Positions 8,874 through 17,722 of a DNA stretch of 64,000 nt are shown piece by piece. The notes under the pieces are model-generated. The model worked only from the letters and a program-made list of their open reading frames with translations, had not been told where the DNA came from and did no database searches. Position numbers and translations under genes: made by a program. Numbering within the stretch: the first letter of the stretch is position 1; each line of letters opens with the position of its first letter. Source of the DNA: Staphylococcus sp. IVB6181 (GTDB taxonomy: Bacteria > Bacillota > Bacilli > Staphylococcales > Staphylococcaceae); assembly GCF_025561445.1 (NCBI RefSeq), contig NZ_CP095096.1:1467822-1531821 (forward strand), written 5' to 3'.

Positions 8874-9859
8874 TGAGAAATTTAATATTGGCAGCCGATG
8901 TCGGTGGAACAACATGTAAACTAGGAATTTTCGACAAAGATCTTGAAAGAATTACAAAGTGGTCGATTCAAACTGATATTAGTGATACTACAGGTGTAGT
9001 ACTATTAAAATCGATTTATAGTTCGTTTGTACAAAAAATGAACGAGTTGGAATTAAAAATGGAAGATGTTATAGGATTCGGCGTTGGTGTGCCAGGCCCA
9101 GTAGACTTCGAAACTGGTGTTGTTCACGGCGCAGTCAACCTTAACTGGCCAGGTGATGTAAATGTTAGAGAAATTCTATCGCAATTCGTGAATTTCCCTA
9201 TCTTCGTCGATAATGATGCCAACGCAGCTGCATTAGGCGAAAAACACAAAGGTGCTGGTCATGATGCTGACGATGTTGTTGCGATTACATTAGGAACTGG
9301 TGTCGGCGGAGGTATTATCTCAAACGGCAAACTTGTGCATGGTCATAATGGTTCTGGTGCTGAAATCGGTCATTTCAGAGTAGACTTTGATCAACGTTTC
9401 GCATGTAACTGCGGCAAGTATGGATGTTTAGAAACTGTAGCATCTGCGACAGGTGTTGTGAATCTAGTAAAATTCTACCATCCGAAACTTACAATTAAAT
9501 CCTCAATCTTAGAATTGATAAAAGAAGATAGAGTAACAGCGAAAGACGTTTTCGATGCATCCAAACAAGGTGATTTATTCTGCTTATTCATTACAGAACG
9601 TGTCGCTAATTACATTGCTTATGCCTGCAGTATTATCAGTGTCATGAGCAATCCAAAATATATTATTTTAGGTGGAGGTATGTCTGATGCTGGCGATATT
9701 TTAATTGAAAATATCAAAACAGAATACAGAAACCTAACATTTACACCAGCACAAAACGGTACTGAAATTGTTAAAGCACAATTAGGCAATGATGCAGGTA
9801 TCACAGGTGCTGCAGGATTAATTAAAACATATGTTATTGATGAGGAGCGTGTTGAATAG
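8873..9859 (+). CDS. glcK: Glucokinase (ROK family)
   Basis: Phosphorylates free glucose with ATP. N-terminal phosphate-binding motif [14 protein letters not shown] (residues 7-20), the ROK zinc motif [10 protein letters not shown], and the catalytic region [11 protein letters not shown] are intact; 328 aa is standard. It is translationally coupled to yqgQ before it and to yqgV after it by one-base overlaps. ROK proteins can be repressors, but there is no N-terminal helix-turn-helix here, so this is the enzyme. Confidence 0.94.
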   Translation: MRNLILAADVGGTTCKLGIFDKDLERITKWSIQTDISDTTGVVLLKSIYSSFVQKMNELELKMEDVIGFGVGVPGPVDFETGVVHGAVNLNWPGDVNVREILSQFVNFPIFVDNDANAAALGEKHKGAGHDADDVVAITLGTGVGGGIISNGKLVHGHNGSGAEIGHFRVDFDQRFACNCGKYGCLETVASATGVVNLVKFYHPKLTIKSSILELIKEDRVTAKDVFDASKQGDLFCLFITERVANYIAYACSIISVMSNPKYIILGGGMSDAGDILIENIKTEYRNLTFTPAQNGTEIVKAQLGNDAGITGAAGLIKTYVIDEERVE

Positions 9860-10188
9860 TGGCAATTGTAGATGTAGTTGTGATTCCGGTAGGTACAGAA
9901 GGACCTAGCGTGAGTAAATATATCGCTGATATCCAAACAAAATTAGAAGAATATAAAGAACAAGGATTGATTGATTATCAACTTACACCAATGAACACAC
10001 TGATAGAAGGCGAATTAAAAGATTTATTCACAGTGGTACAAGCGATTCATGAATTACCTTTTGATGAAGGCATTGAAAGGGTATGTACAAATATAAGAAT
10101 AGATGACCGTCGTGACAAGTCTAGAAAGATGAACGATAAATTGGTCTCTGTTCAAAAACAATTAGACAAAAAACGTGGTGAGCAATAA
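9859..10188 (+). CDS. MTH1187/YqgV family thiamine-binding protein (DUF77)
   Basis: 109-aa ferredoxin-like fold protein of the MTH1187 family (start VVDVVVIPVGTEGPSVSKYI is typical). Bacterial members bind thiamine or thiazole precursors; the physiological role is unclear. GTG start overlapping the glcK stop by one base, with GAGGAG (9842-9847) as ribosome binding site. In the Bacillus operon the same position is held by yqgV. Confidence 0.82.
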   Translation: MAIVDVVVIPVGTEGPSVSKYIADIQTKLEEYKEQGLIDYQLTPMNTLIEGELKDLFTVVQAIHELPFDEGIERVCTNIRIDDRRDKSRKMNDKLVSVQKQLDKKRGEQ

Positions 10189-10811
10189 TGAATATTTCAT
10201 CTTTAGCTTTAGGAATTGCGGATACAAATACGTACTTTATTGAAGGTCAAGACGGCGTATTGCTAGTCGATCCATCAAGTGATGGTCATCAAATCATTTC
10301 AAAGCTTGAATCCATTGATAAGCCTTTGAAAGCAATTATTCTAACACATGCACATTTCGACCATATCGGTGCATTAGATGAAGTTCTTGAGAAATATAAT
10401 GTTCCCGTGTATTTATACAAAGAAGAATTCGACTTTCTTACAGAACCTGAGAAAAACGGTTCGCAAAAGTTCAGCCAATATGGATTAAAACCAGTCGTAA
10501 GCAAAGCACAACCAACTGCTTTAGATGAGGGTGAACATACAATAGAAGGCTTTAACGTAAAAGTAATGCATACGCCGGGACATTCACCAGGCAGCTTGAC
10601 ATACGTGTTTGATGAATTTGCGGTAGTAGGCGATACTTTATTCAACAATGGTATCGGGCGAACAGATTTATATCGTGGTGATTATGAAACGCTTGTGGAT
10701 TCAATTCAAGATAAAATCTTTACGATTCAAGATGATCTTCCGCTATATCCTGGACATGGTCCATCTACAACAGTTGAAGACGAACAATTAAATCCATTTT
10801 TACATGGCTAA
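10188..10811 (+). CDS. MBL-fold hydrolase, glyoxalase II-like (YqgX)
   Basis: Metallo-beta-lactamase fold enzyme of 207 aa with the metal-binding HAHFDH motif (in LTHAHFDHIGAL), HTPGHSPGS, GDTLF and the C-terminal PGHGP histidine. It belongs to the short YqgX/BaeB glyoxalase-II-like group, probably a thioester or persulfide hydrolase; the exact substrate is not evident. The start overlaps the preceding stop (TAATG). Last gene of the operon; the hairpin at 10833-10869 terminates it. Confidence 0.87.
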   Translation: MNISSLALGIADTNTYFIEGQDGVLLVDPSSDGHQIISKLESIDKPLKAIILTHAHFDHIGALDEVLEKYNVPVYLYKEEFDFLTEPEKNGSQKFSQYGLKPVVSKAQPTALDEGEHTIEGFNVKVMHTPGHSPGSLTYVFDEFAVVGDTLFNNGIGRTDLYRGDYETLVDSIQDKIFTIQDDLPLYPGHGPSTTVEDEQLNPFLHG

Positions 10812-10832
10812 AATTTAATAGAGTAAATGAAA

Positions 10833-10869
10833 CACCTCCTGCGTTTATCTATGTAGGAGGTGATTTTTT
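10833..10869 (+). terminator. Terminator hairpin that also contains the comGA ribosome binding site
   Basis: A 12-bp stem (10833-10844 with 10851-10862, two G-U pairs, loop TTATCT) is followed by A and T6, a textbook terminator for the yqgX operon. The 3' arm of the stem is AGGAGGTG (10855-10862), the only good Shine-Dalgarno sequence for comGA. Any comG transcript starting upstream would carry its ribosome binding site locked in this stem. Confidence 0.85.
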
Positions 10870-11714
10870 ATGAAAAATTGTTCGAGAAAATTTTAACGGA
10901 TGCAATCTCACATCGTGTTTCAGACATTCATTTTATTCCGATAGAAAATGCAGTAACAATCAAATTCAGAATGAATGATATCTTATCTGATTATGAAATG
11001 ATTGAAACTGCTACTTATAAACGACTGCTTAATTTTATGAAATTTCTATCAGGGTTAGATGTATCGACTTTCCATCAAGCACAAAGCGGCCAAACAACAT
11101 TCAAACTCAAAACACTATACAATTTAAGAGTTTCGACATTGCCGCTTTCATTAGGGATGGAAAGCTGCGTTATCAGGGTCTCACCGCAATATTTCACTAA
11201 TGAATATGAGAGCGAAGGACCTAAACACTTTCATCACTTGATGAATAAGAAGCAGGGACTGATTCTTTTTACAGGACCAACCGGATCAGGTAAAAGCACA
11301 ATGATGTATGAAATGGTGACTTTTGCGAAAGAGACCTTGAACCTTAATATTATTACTGTTGAAGATCCAGTTGAAAAACGTATTTCTGGCATTACACAGA
11401 TTTCTGTTAATGAAAAAGCGGGCATCAATTATGAAAACTCATTTAAAGCCATCTTAAGATGTGATCCAGACATCATCTTAATCGGTGAAATCAGAGATGC
11501 ACATATTGCAAAATGTGTCATACAAGCTTCATTAAGCGGTCATTTAGTACTTTCAACACTACACGCAAATGATTGTGAAGGCGCATTGCTCAGACTGCTG
11601 GAAATGGGAATTACACCCCAAGAAGCACAGCAAGCAATAGCGCTCATTTCTAATCAACGTTTAGTGACAAATCAATCGGGGTTTCGAGAATTAGCATATG
11701 AAACCATGTATTAA
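10860..11714 (+). CDS. comGA: ComGA, competence pseudopilus assembly ATPase (start uncertain)
   Basis: Cytoplasmic GspE/PilB-type ATPase that drives assembly of the DNA-uptake pseudopilus. Walker A GPTGSGKST (about residues 139-147), Asp box, Walker B DPDIILIGEIRD and His box STLHAND are intact. The open frame begins with GTG 10860, but that codon lies inside the Shine-Dalgarno AGGAGGTG. The ideally spaced ATG (10870) is out of frame and would need one extra A in the A5 run at 10873-10877 to give MKKLFEKIL. TTG 10878 is in frame but 15 nt from the Shine-Dalgarno. At 284 aa the C-terminus is shorter than in many homologues. Confidence 0.85.
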   Translation: MIFYEKLFEKILTDAISHRVSDIHFIPIENAVTIKFRMNDILSDYEMIETATYKRLLNFMKFLSGLDVSTFHQAQSGQTTFKLKTLYNLRVSTLPLSLGMESCVIRVSPQYFTNEYESEGPKHFHHLMNKKQGLILFTGPTGSGKSTMMYEMVTFAKETLNLNIITVEDPVEKRISGITQISVNEKAGINYENSFKAILRCDPDIILIGEIRDAHIAKCVIQASLSGHLVLSTLHANDCEGALLRLLEMGITPQEAQQAIALISNQRLVTNQSGFRELAYETMY

Positions 11715-11814
11715 TCTGATATCCAGTACTTTTTCAAAAACAATCATACAATGCCTAAAAGCTTTATCAAGTTAAGTAAAGTACTTTGTCGTATGAATAA
11801 AGAGGGGGTTATCT

Positions 11815-12888
11815 GTGAGGAAGTATTTAAACGCTATACTTAATTACAATTTGAAAAAGAAAAAGCTGCTTACAGAAAAAGATCAGTTGATTTTATTGTT
11901 CAGGCTTAATATCTTGCTTAACCATGGGTTTACACTATTAGAAGCATTCTCTTTTTTAAATATGCATATAAAATATAAACAAAAGAACACAGCTGAGACT
12001 ATTCTGAACCTCTTAAGAAATGGTGAAAACTGTCACCGAATTCTATCCTTTTTGAACTATCCCCAAACGATTGTAACTCAGATTTATTTTGCGGAAAGAT
12101 TCGGCAGGTTATCAGAGAACCTGACTGAGTCCCACGCTTTCTTAAAACGAAAAGCAGAAGCTAAGCAGCGTTTTATTAAAACAATACAATATCCTCTTAT
12201 CTTAATCGGTATATTTATGTGTATGTTGTTCGGTATCAATTATTTTATCTTGCCGGAGTTCCAACAAATCTATACGACAATGGATATTCAACTATCCCCG
12301 CTTTTAAAATCTCTCAATTTCATCATTCAGCACTTTCCTCATATATTTCTAACATTTTCAGGAAGTGTTGGCTGTTTAACTATTATAATCCACCTATACA
12401 TCAAGAAATTGAGCATCCCTCAAAAAATTAAATTTATTTCTAGACTTCCGCTTATCAACACCTGCTATAAATTATTCAAAACCTACCAAATTGCCAATGA
12501 ATTAGCTTTGTTTTATAGAAATGGTATTGTGCTTCGGCAGATCTCTTTAATTTATACAGAACAAAATATCGATATATTTTTAAAATACCTTGGAGAAACG
12601 ATGATTAAAAAGATAGAAGAGGGCATGAAACTGCCAGAAATACTTGCTTCTGTCGGCTGTTTTCAAACTGAGTTGATTCAATTTATCGAACAAGGAGAAA
12701 AGAGCGGTAAAACAGATATAGAGCTCTCTATTTATACAGAAATACTACTCAGTCAAATCGAAAATCAAATGAATAAGCAAATTAAGGTCATTCAACCAGT
12801 GATATTTTTACTGCTTGGATTTCTGATTATCTCACTTTATTTAGTTATCATGCTTCCAATGTTTGACATGCTTCAATCTATTAAATAA
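11815..12888 (+). CDS. comGB: ComGB, competence pseudopilus membrane platform protein
   Basis: GspF/PilC-type inner-membrane protein, 357 aa, that anchors the ComGA ATPase and pseudopilin assembly. Two cytoplasmic GspF-like repeats with three main hydrophobic segments: around residues 122-142 (IQYPLILIGIFMCMLFG), 168-190, and the C-terminal PVIFLLLGFLIISLYLVIM. GTG start preceded by GGGGG (11804-11808). A 100-nt gap separates it from comGA, unlike the tight packing of the rest of the operon. Confidence 0.88.
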   Translation: MRKYLNAILNYNLKKKKLLTEKDQLILLFRLNILLNHGFTLLEAFSFLNMHIKYKQKNTAETILNLLRNGENCHRILSFLNYPQTIVTQIYFAERFGRLSENLTESHAFLKRKAEAKQRFIKTIQYPLILIGIFMCMLFGINYFILPEFQQIYTTMDIQLSPLLKSLNFIIQHFPHIFLTFSGSVGCLTIIIHLYIKKLSIPQKIKFISRLPLINTCYKLFKTYQIANELALFYRNGIVLRQISLIYTEQNIDIFLKYLGETMIKKIEEGMKLPEILASVGCFQTELIQFIEQGEKSGKTDIELSIYTEILLSQIENQMNKQIKVIQPVIFLLLGFLIISLYLVIMLPMFDMLQSIK

Positions 12889-12905
12889 AAGAAAAGGCGG
12901 TTTCT

Positions 12906-13235
12906 ATGAAAAAATTATTATCAAAATTAAAACAGCGTCATTTTAAAGCTTTTACATTACTAGAAATGATGTTAGTCCTTTTAGTTATAAGCGTCCTATT
13001 AATTTTAATCATTCCAAATATCGCAAAACAATCTAAACATGTGCAAGATACAGGGTGCGAAGCACAGCAAAAAATGGTGAATAGCCAAATTGAAGCGTTC
13101 AGTTTGAATAAAAACAGAGCGCCATCATCCATCGATGAGCTTGTAAGTGAAGGTTTCTTAAAAGAAGGACAAAAAACATGCAAATCCGGCAAGACAATAT
13201 CTATCAGTGATGGCGAAGCTAAAGTTAATGAATAG
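12906..13235 (+). CDS. comGC: ComGC, major competence pseudopilin
   Basis: 109-aa type IV pilin-like precursor. After a basic leader the class III signal FKAFTLLEMMLVLLVISVL is present: cleavage by prepilin peptidase ComC is expected just before the phenylalanine, and the glutamate at mature position 5 is present. Two cysteines (in DTGCEAQQ and QKTCKSG) could form the intramolecular disulfide known for Bacillus ComGC. It forms the shaft of the pseudopilus. AAAGGCGG is the ribosome binding site. Confidence 0.92.
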   Translation: MKKLLSKLKQRHFKAFTLLEMMLVLLVISVLLILIIPNIAKQSKHVQDTGCEAQQKMVNSQIEAFSLNKNRAPSSIDELVSEGFLKEGQKTCKSGKTISISDGEAKVNE

Positions 13236-13237
13236 CC

Positions 13238-13663
13238 ATGAAAGCTTTTACTATGCTAGAAACATTGCTAGTTCTTGCTATGATAAGTATTTTGACATTC
13301 TTAAGTCTTAAGGTGCAAAGTGCGAGTCATCTAAGCAGTGTCGAAAATGAATTATCCGCTAAAAATTTAGCTGCTCAAATCACATATTTAAAATCACAAG
13401 CTATCAAAGAGCGTAGCAGCATTATGTTGATTTTTAATAGAGGCAGCAATCAAATTAAAGTCGTCAATACTGACCATCAAGCCAAGTATATCCAAATAGC
13501 GAATGGCATTATTGAAAATAACAGAAATATGGATAATGTCATCATTGATTCTGATGGTGAGTTTAATCGTTTTGGCTCCGTATATATTCGTATTAACAAT
13601 ACATTGTTTCGTTTCATTTTCCATATTGAGAAAGGAAGTCTGCGTATTGAAAAACAAAATTAA
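13238..13663 (+). CDS. comGD: ComGD, minor competence pseudopilin
   Basis: 141 aa, starts directly with the pilin signal MKAFTMLETLLVLAMISILTF, with Glu at the pilin E5 position, then a periplasm-type globular part. Two bases after comGC and overlapped by comGE, within the comG operon. Minor pseudopilins prime or cap the pilus needed for transforming-DNA uptake. Confidence 0.9.
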   Translation: MKAFTMLETLLVLAMISILTFLSLKVQSASHLSSVENELSAKNLAAQITYLKSQAIKERSSIMLIFNRGSNQIKVVNTDHQAKYIQIANGIIENNRNMDNVIIDSDGEFNRFGSVYIRINNTLFRFIFHIEKGSLRIEKQN

Positions 13664-13967
13664 ATGTTCAACGATGACTGCTTCATTTTTATTGGATGCA
13701 CTGACTTCCTTTTCTTTAATAACCACTATTTTACTTATTTTCTTGCCGATCCTAATCAACCAGCATGCGTATTACCAAAAAGAAATCGATAAAGCAGATA
13801 TGTATCGTACTTTAATTACGGTAATCAACCATTTTAACAGAGATGAAATCAACCAAGGCATCCAAATTGAACACTATGAAGTTACTAACATTAATCAAAA
13901 ATTATGTATTCAAAGCACTACAACACACAATCGCTATTGTTTTGATATTGAGCAGAAGAAAAATTAA
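13647..13967 (+). CDS. comGE: ComGE, minor competence pseudopilin
   Basis: The frame is open from 13503 but the upstream part lies in comGD. The likely start is TTG 13647, with AAGGAAG (13632-13638) 8 nt before it, giving 106 aa that begin with MKNKIKCSTMTASF. One hydrophobic helix (LITTILLIFLPILI) follows a short leader. The protein overlaps the comGD end by 17 nt and the comGF start by about 20 nt. Assignment rests on operon position and topology because this family is poorly conserved. Confidence 0.75.
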   Translation: MKNKIKCSTMTASFLLDALTSFSLITTILLIFLPILINQHAYYQKEIDKADMYRTLITVINHFNRDEINQGIQIEHYEVTNINQKLCIQSTTTHNRYCFDIEQKKN

Positions 13968-14376
13968 AGCTTTTACTTTTATTGAAATGACGTTTTCATT
14001 ATTTATCTTTTCATTAACGATGAGTCTGGTTCCACCGTTATTTCAAGCCATTCAAAAATTGAATGTACAAATCAATGATACGTCCCTTATCAATTACGAA
14101 TTTTTTGCACAAGATATCACTCGTGAACTGAATGGCGTTCCAATCAATGAAATATACATTGAAAAAAGACGAATGAAAATTGATAAAAGAGATAAACAAA
14201 TTTACTATATATTCAATAGTCATAAGCTGTATAAAAATATCAATCAGCACGGTAATGTAACATTAATCGGAAATATCAGCAGCTGTAAGTTTACAAAGAT
14301 TAACAATCAATATATTAAGGTGGAATTAACACTTGTCGAAAACCGAGAAAAGTATTATAAAGTTCTTATCCTCTAA
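13948..14376 (+). CDS. comGF: ComGF, minor competence pseudopilin
   Basis: The frame is open from 13843, but the pilin signal RRKIKAFTFIEMTFSLFIF implies a start just before it. TTG 13948 (or 13942) inside the comGE end is the best candidate, giving about 142 aa, with no clear Shine-Dalgarno, so translational coupling to comGE is inferred. Mature Glu5 is present. The globular part fits the ComGF family (Staphylococcus type). Confidence 0.78.
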   Translation: MSRRKIKAFTFIEMTFSLFIFSLTMSLVPPLFQAIQKLNVQINDTSLINYEFFAQDITRELNGVPINEIYIEKRRMKIDKRDKQIYYIFNSHKLYKNINQHGNVTLIGNISSCKFTKINNQYIKVELTLVENREKYYKVLIL

Positions 14377-14563
14377 ACCTAAAGGGTACATGCTGCCGTT
14401 TATTTCAATGATATTTATGGTTTTTATCATCATAATTACTTCCTATAGTTATCAATATAGCTTAAAATTAAAGACACTGAACAACCTTAACGTTAACTAT
14501 GAACAACAGCTAGAGCAATTAGTTGAGAAGGATGATAAATATGAAATTCAATCTAGAAGATAA
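14333..14563 (+). CDS. comGG: ComGG-like small pseudopilin / last comG protein
   Basis: 76 aa with a basic N-terminus, GYMLPFISMIFMVFIIIITS as single membrane helix and a short polar tail. TTG 14333 has AAGGTGG (14317-14323) 9 nt upstream. It lacks the usual Glu5, as does Bacillus ComGG. Overlaps comGF by 44 nt and aroK by 23 nt. The name is by position; homology cannot be proven by eye. Confidence 0.65.
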   Translation: MSKTEKSIIKFLSSKPKGYMLPFISMIFMVFIIIITSYSYQYSLKLKTLNNLNVNYEQQLEQLVEKDDKYEIQSRR

Positions 14564-15062
14564 AGTGCCATTAATATTCATAGGCTTTATGGGGACTGGA
14601 AAGACAACCTTAGGCCAATATACTGCAAACCAGACCAACAGCAGCTTTGTCGACTTAGATCATTTGATTGAGCAGCGTACCAATCAAACGATTCCAGAAA
14701 TATTTGCCTCACAAGGCGAGTCTGGATTCAGAGAGCTTGAAACTCAATATTTACAGGAAGCAATTGAGCAATATGATATAATTTCAACTGGAGGCGGCAT
14801 CATTGAACGACCGGAATCCCTTGAGTTATTATCAAAATGTAAAAATGTTATTTGGTTAGATACAGACATTAATCTAATTTTTGATAGAATTAAAAATGAT
14901 GCTAATCGACCTAATGCGGCAAATAAAGCATTCGCCGAATTAAAAAGGTTGTATTTATCAAGGGTTTCACGATATAATGAAATCGCATTCAGCAGAATGG
15001 ATACAAACAAGGACTTAGATTTACTACATCAAGAATTGATGAACATTTTAAATTGCGAATGA
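14541..15062 (+). CDS. aroK: Shikimate kinase
   Basis: ATP-dependent phosphorylation of shikimate in the aromatic amino acid pathway. Walker A GFMGTGKTT (about residues 15-23), shikimate-binding DLDHLIEQ and ISTGGGII, and lid arginine in DANRPN are present; 173 aa. The frame is open from TTG 14523, but ATG 14541 with AAGGATG upstream is preferred. It begins within comGG, so it is transcribed at least partly with comG, as in other staphylococci. Confidence 0.9.
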   Translation: MKFNLEDKVPLIFIGFMGTGKTTLGQYTANQTNSSFVDLDHLIEQRTNQTIPEIFASQGESGFRELETQYLQEAIEQYDIISTGGGIIERPESLELLSKCKNVIWLDTDINLIFDRIKNDANRPNAANKAFAELKRLYLSRVSRYNEIAFSRMDTNKDLDLLHQELMNILNCE

Positions 15063-15067
15063 CCAGT

Positions 15068-15180
15068 ATTGGAGAGAATGAATGATTTCACTTTCTGAGA
15101 AGAAAGTAAGATTAATTCATCGCCGAAGGTGCAAGATTTCATATCGAATCTCTCAGGCAAAAGGATAATACTGCGACGCG
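15068..15180 (+). promoter_or_regulatory. Glycine riboswitch (gcvT element), apparently a single aptamer
   Basis: Conserved blocks GGAGAGA (15071-15077), CGCCGAAGGTGCAAG (15121-15135), TCTCAGGCAAAAGGA (15150-15164) and CTGCGACG (15171-15178) match the gcvT RNA. Only one aptamer is seen before the expression platform, whereas Bacillus gcvT has a tandem pair. Glycine should switch on the gcvT-gcvPA-gcvPB operon. Confidence 0.9.
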
Positions 15181-15195
15181 TTCCTGAAGGTAACT

Positions 15196-15229
15196 ACAGG
15201 GTGGCAATTTAGTTTGCTATCCTGTTTTT
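15196..15229 (+). terminator. Riboswitch expression-platform terminator
   Basis: 12-bp stem with G-U pairs (15196-15207 with 15214-15225, loop TTTAGT) and a T5 run, located directly between the glycine aptamer and gcvT. Consistent with transcription control by antitermination when glycine is bound. Confidence 0.82.
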
Positions 15230-15259
15230 AATATTTAATCACATATAGGGGGTTGCAAG

Positions 15260-16354
15260 ATGTCAAATGATTTAAAAAAGACACCATTATACGATCGTTT
15301 CCTAGAAAGCGATGCTAAAATTGTTGAATTCGGCGGATGGGCTATGCCTGTTCAATTTTCAAGTATCAAAGAAGAACATAACGCAGTTAGGGAAGTTATG
15401 GGAATCTTTGATGTCAGCCACATGGGCGAAATTTTAATTGAAGGAAAAGACGCTTCAGAATTCATTCAATATGTGCTTTCTAACGATACAGATCAGTTAA
15501 CTGATAGCAAAGCCCAATATACTGCACTTTGTAATGAAAAAGGCGGTATCATTGACGACTTAATCACTTATAAATTAGATGATAATAAGTTCTTATTAGT
15601 GGTTAACGCAGCTAACACTGATAAAGACTATGAATGGATTAAGTCTCACTCAGATAAATTTGATGTATCAGTAGAAAATGTTTCTGATCAATACGGACAA
15701 CTTGCTGTCCAAGGTCCAAAAGCACGCGACTATGTTGCTAGCTTAGTAGACGTTGATGTTTCTGAAATGAAACCATTCGAATTTAAAAAAGATGTCAAAA
15801 TCTTTGGTAAAAATGTAATCTTGTCACAATCAGGTTACACAGGTGAAGACGGTTTCGAAATTTACTGCGACTCAAAAGACGTTGTAGCAATTTGGGACGG
15901 CCTTTTAGAAAATGAAGAATTGAAACCTGCAGGCCTTGGTGCACGTGACACATTACGTTTAGAAGCTGGTCTTCCTTTACATGGTCAAGATTTATCTGAA
16001 GATATTACACCATATGAAGGCGGTATTGCTTTTGCAGCTAAACCATTAATCGAAGCTGATTTCATTGGTAAAGAAGTATTGAAAGACCAAAAAGAAAATG
16101 GTTCTAAAGTAAGATCAGTTGGTTTAGAAATGATTGAAAAAGGTATTCCAAGAACTGGTTATGATGTACTAGATTTAGATGGTAACAAAATAGGGCAAGT
16201 TACTTCAGGTACACAATCTCCAGCTACTGGAAAAGGAATTGCATTAGCTATGATTGACCGCGATGAATTCGAAATGGGTAAAGAAGTCATCGTACAAGTA
16301 AGAAAACGTCAAGTTAAAGCTAAAATCGTTAAGAAAAATCAAATCAGTAAATAA
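15260..16354 (+). CDS. gcvT: Glycine cleavage system T protein (aminomethyltransferase)
   Basis: Transfers the methylene group from the aminomethyl-lipoyl H protein to tetrahydrofolate, releasing ammonia. 364 aa, with folate-site region VSHMGEI, the conserved [12 protein letters not shown] and [13 protein letters not shown] blocks and the C-terminal barrel. Ribosome binding site AGGGGG. First gene of the gcvT-gcvPA-gcvPB operon behind the glycine riboswitch; gcvH is not in the window. Confidence 0.95.
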   Translation: MSNDLKKTPLYDRFLESDAKIVEFGGWAMPVQFSSIKEEHNAVREVMGIFDVSHMGEILIEGKDASEFIQYVLSNDTDQLTDSKAQYTALCNEKGGIIDDLITYKLDDNKFLLVVNAANTDKDYEWIKSHSDKFDVSVENVSDQYGQLAVQGPKARDYVASLVDVDVSEMKPFEFKKDVKIFGKNVILSQSGYTGEDGFEIYCDSKDVVAIWDGLLENEELKPAGLGARDTLRLEAGLPLHGQDLSEDITPYEGGIAFAAKPLIEADFIGKEVLKDQKENGSKVRSVGLEMIEKGIPRTGYDVLDLDGNKIGQVTSGTQSPATGKGIALAMIDRDEFEMGKEVIVQVRKRQVKAKIVKKNQISK

Positions 16355-16375
16355 TTTAATGAAGGGGTGGCAGTG

Positions 16376-17722
16376 GTGAGTCATCGTTATATACCATTAA
16401 CTGAAAAAGATAAAAAAGAAATGTTAGAGACAATTGGTGCAAGCTCAATTGAAGAATTATTCGGAGATGTGCCAAAAGAAATTTTATTAGATAGAGAACT
16501 TGATATTCCAAGCGGAGAAGATGAAACTTCTCTGTTCAAACGTTTAAGCAGAATTGCTAACAAAAATACAACTAAAGAAGATCATACTTCTTTCTTAGGT
16601 GCAGGGGTTTATGACCATTATGCACCAGCTGTTGTAGATGCTATGATTTCACGTTCAGAGTTCTATACAGCTTATACACCGTACCAACCAGAAATTTCAC
16701 AAGGTGAACTTCAAGCTATCTTTGAATTCCAAACATTAATTTGTGAATTAACTGGTATGGATGTAGCAAACTCTTCTATGTACGATGGAATTACAGCATT
16801 TGCTGAAGCATGTATCTTAGCATTCAGTCAATCTAAAAAGAATAAAATCGTAGTATCTAAAGGGTTGCATTATCAAGCACTTCAAGTACTTCACACTTAT
16901 TCTAAAGTAAGAAACGACTATGAAATCGTAGAAGTAGACTTAGACGGCACAATCACTGATTTAGTAAAATTAGAAGCTGCTGTTGATGAAGATACAGCTG
17001 CAGTTGCTGTTCAATATCCAAACTTCTATGGTTCTATTGAAGACTTAGAAAAAATCCAATCATTTATTAAGAGCAAAAAGACGTTATTCATCGTCTATGC
17101 AAACCCACTTTCACTTGGCTTGTTAACACCTCCAGGTGAATTCGGTGCAGATATCGTTGTAGGTGATACACAACCATTCGGTATCCCTAGCCAATTCGGC
17201 GGACCGCATTGCGGATACTTTGCTACAACTAAAAAATTAATGCGTAAAATCCCAGGTCGCTTAGTAGGTCAAACAAACGATGATCACGGCAACCGCGGTT
17301 TCGTATTAACTTTACAAGCACGTGAGCAGCATATCCGACGTGATAAAGCAACATCAAACATATGTTCAAACCAAGCATTAAACGCACTAGCTTCATCTAT
17401 CGCAATGTCAGCGCTTGGTAAACAAGGTATTCAAGATATTGCTGAACAAAACTTTGAAAAAGCTAACTATGCTAAGCAATCGTTTGAAAAAGCAGGCGTA
17501 GAAGTATTACCAGGTACATCTTATAACGAATTCGTTATCAAGTTGAATAAACCTGTTAAAGAAGTTAACGAAAAATTATTAGATGAAGGCATTATCGGCG
17601 GTTTCGATTTATCTGAAGTAAACGACGATTTAGGACAAGCAATGTTAGTTGCAGTAACTGAATTAAGAACAAAAGCCGAAATTGATACTTTTGTTGAGAA
17701 AGTGGGTGAGATTAATGGTTAG
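16376..17722 (+). CDS. gcvPA: Glycine dehydrogenase (decarboxylating) subunit 1, P protein alpha
   Basis: N-terminal half of the split glycine cleavage P protein; with GcvPB it decarboxylates glycine and loads the aminomethyl group on lipoyl-GcvH. The frame is open from GTG 16367, but GTG 16376 has AAGGGGTGG at good spacing, starts [13 protein letters not shown] and gives 448 aa, the S. aureus length. Characteristic [14 protein letters not shown] and [20 protein letters not shown] segments. Overlaps gcvPB by 8 nt. Confidence 0.94.
   Translation: MSHRYIPLTEKDKKEMLETIGASSIEELFGDVPKEILLDRELDIPSGEDETSLFKRLSRIANKNTTKEDHTSFLGAGVYDHYAPAVVDAMISRSEFYTAYTPYQPEISQGELQAIFEFQTLICELTGMDVANSSMYDGITAFAEACILAFSQSKKNKIVVSKGLHYQALQVLHTYSKVRNDYEIVEVDLDGTITDLVKLEAAVDEDTAAVAVQYPNFYGSIEDLEKIQSFIKSKKTLFIVYANPLSLGLLTPPGEFGADIVVGDTQPFGIPSQFGGPHCGYFATTKKLMRKIPGRLVGQTNDDHGNRGFVLTLQAREQHIRRDKATSNICSNQALNALASSIAMSALGKQGIQDIAEQNFEKANYAKQSFEKAGVEVLPGTSYNEFVIKLNKPVKEVNEKLLDEGIIGGFDLSEVNDDLGQAMLVAVTELRTKAEIDTFVEKVGEING

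Noticed and set aside
10870-10896. Eight-codon frame from ATG 10870 as a regulatory leader peptide for comGA
   Set aside because: A coupling peptide is possible, but it ends within comGA rather than before a new start, and the simple A5/A6 difference restores the family N-terminus, so a start conflict is the better description.
13503-13646. Upstream extension of the comGE frame within comGD
   Set aside because: This part overlaps conserved comGD coding sequence and has no ribosome binding site; TTG 13647 has a good one and yields a pilin-like start.
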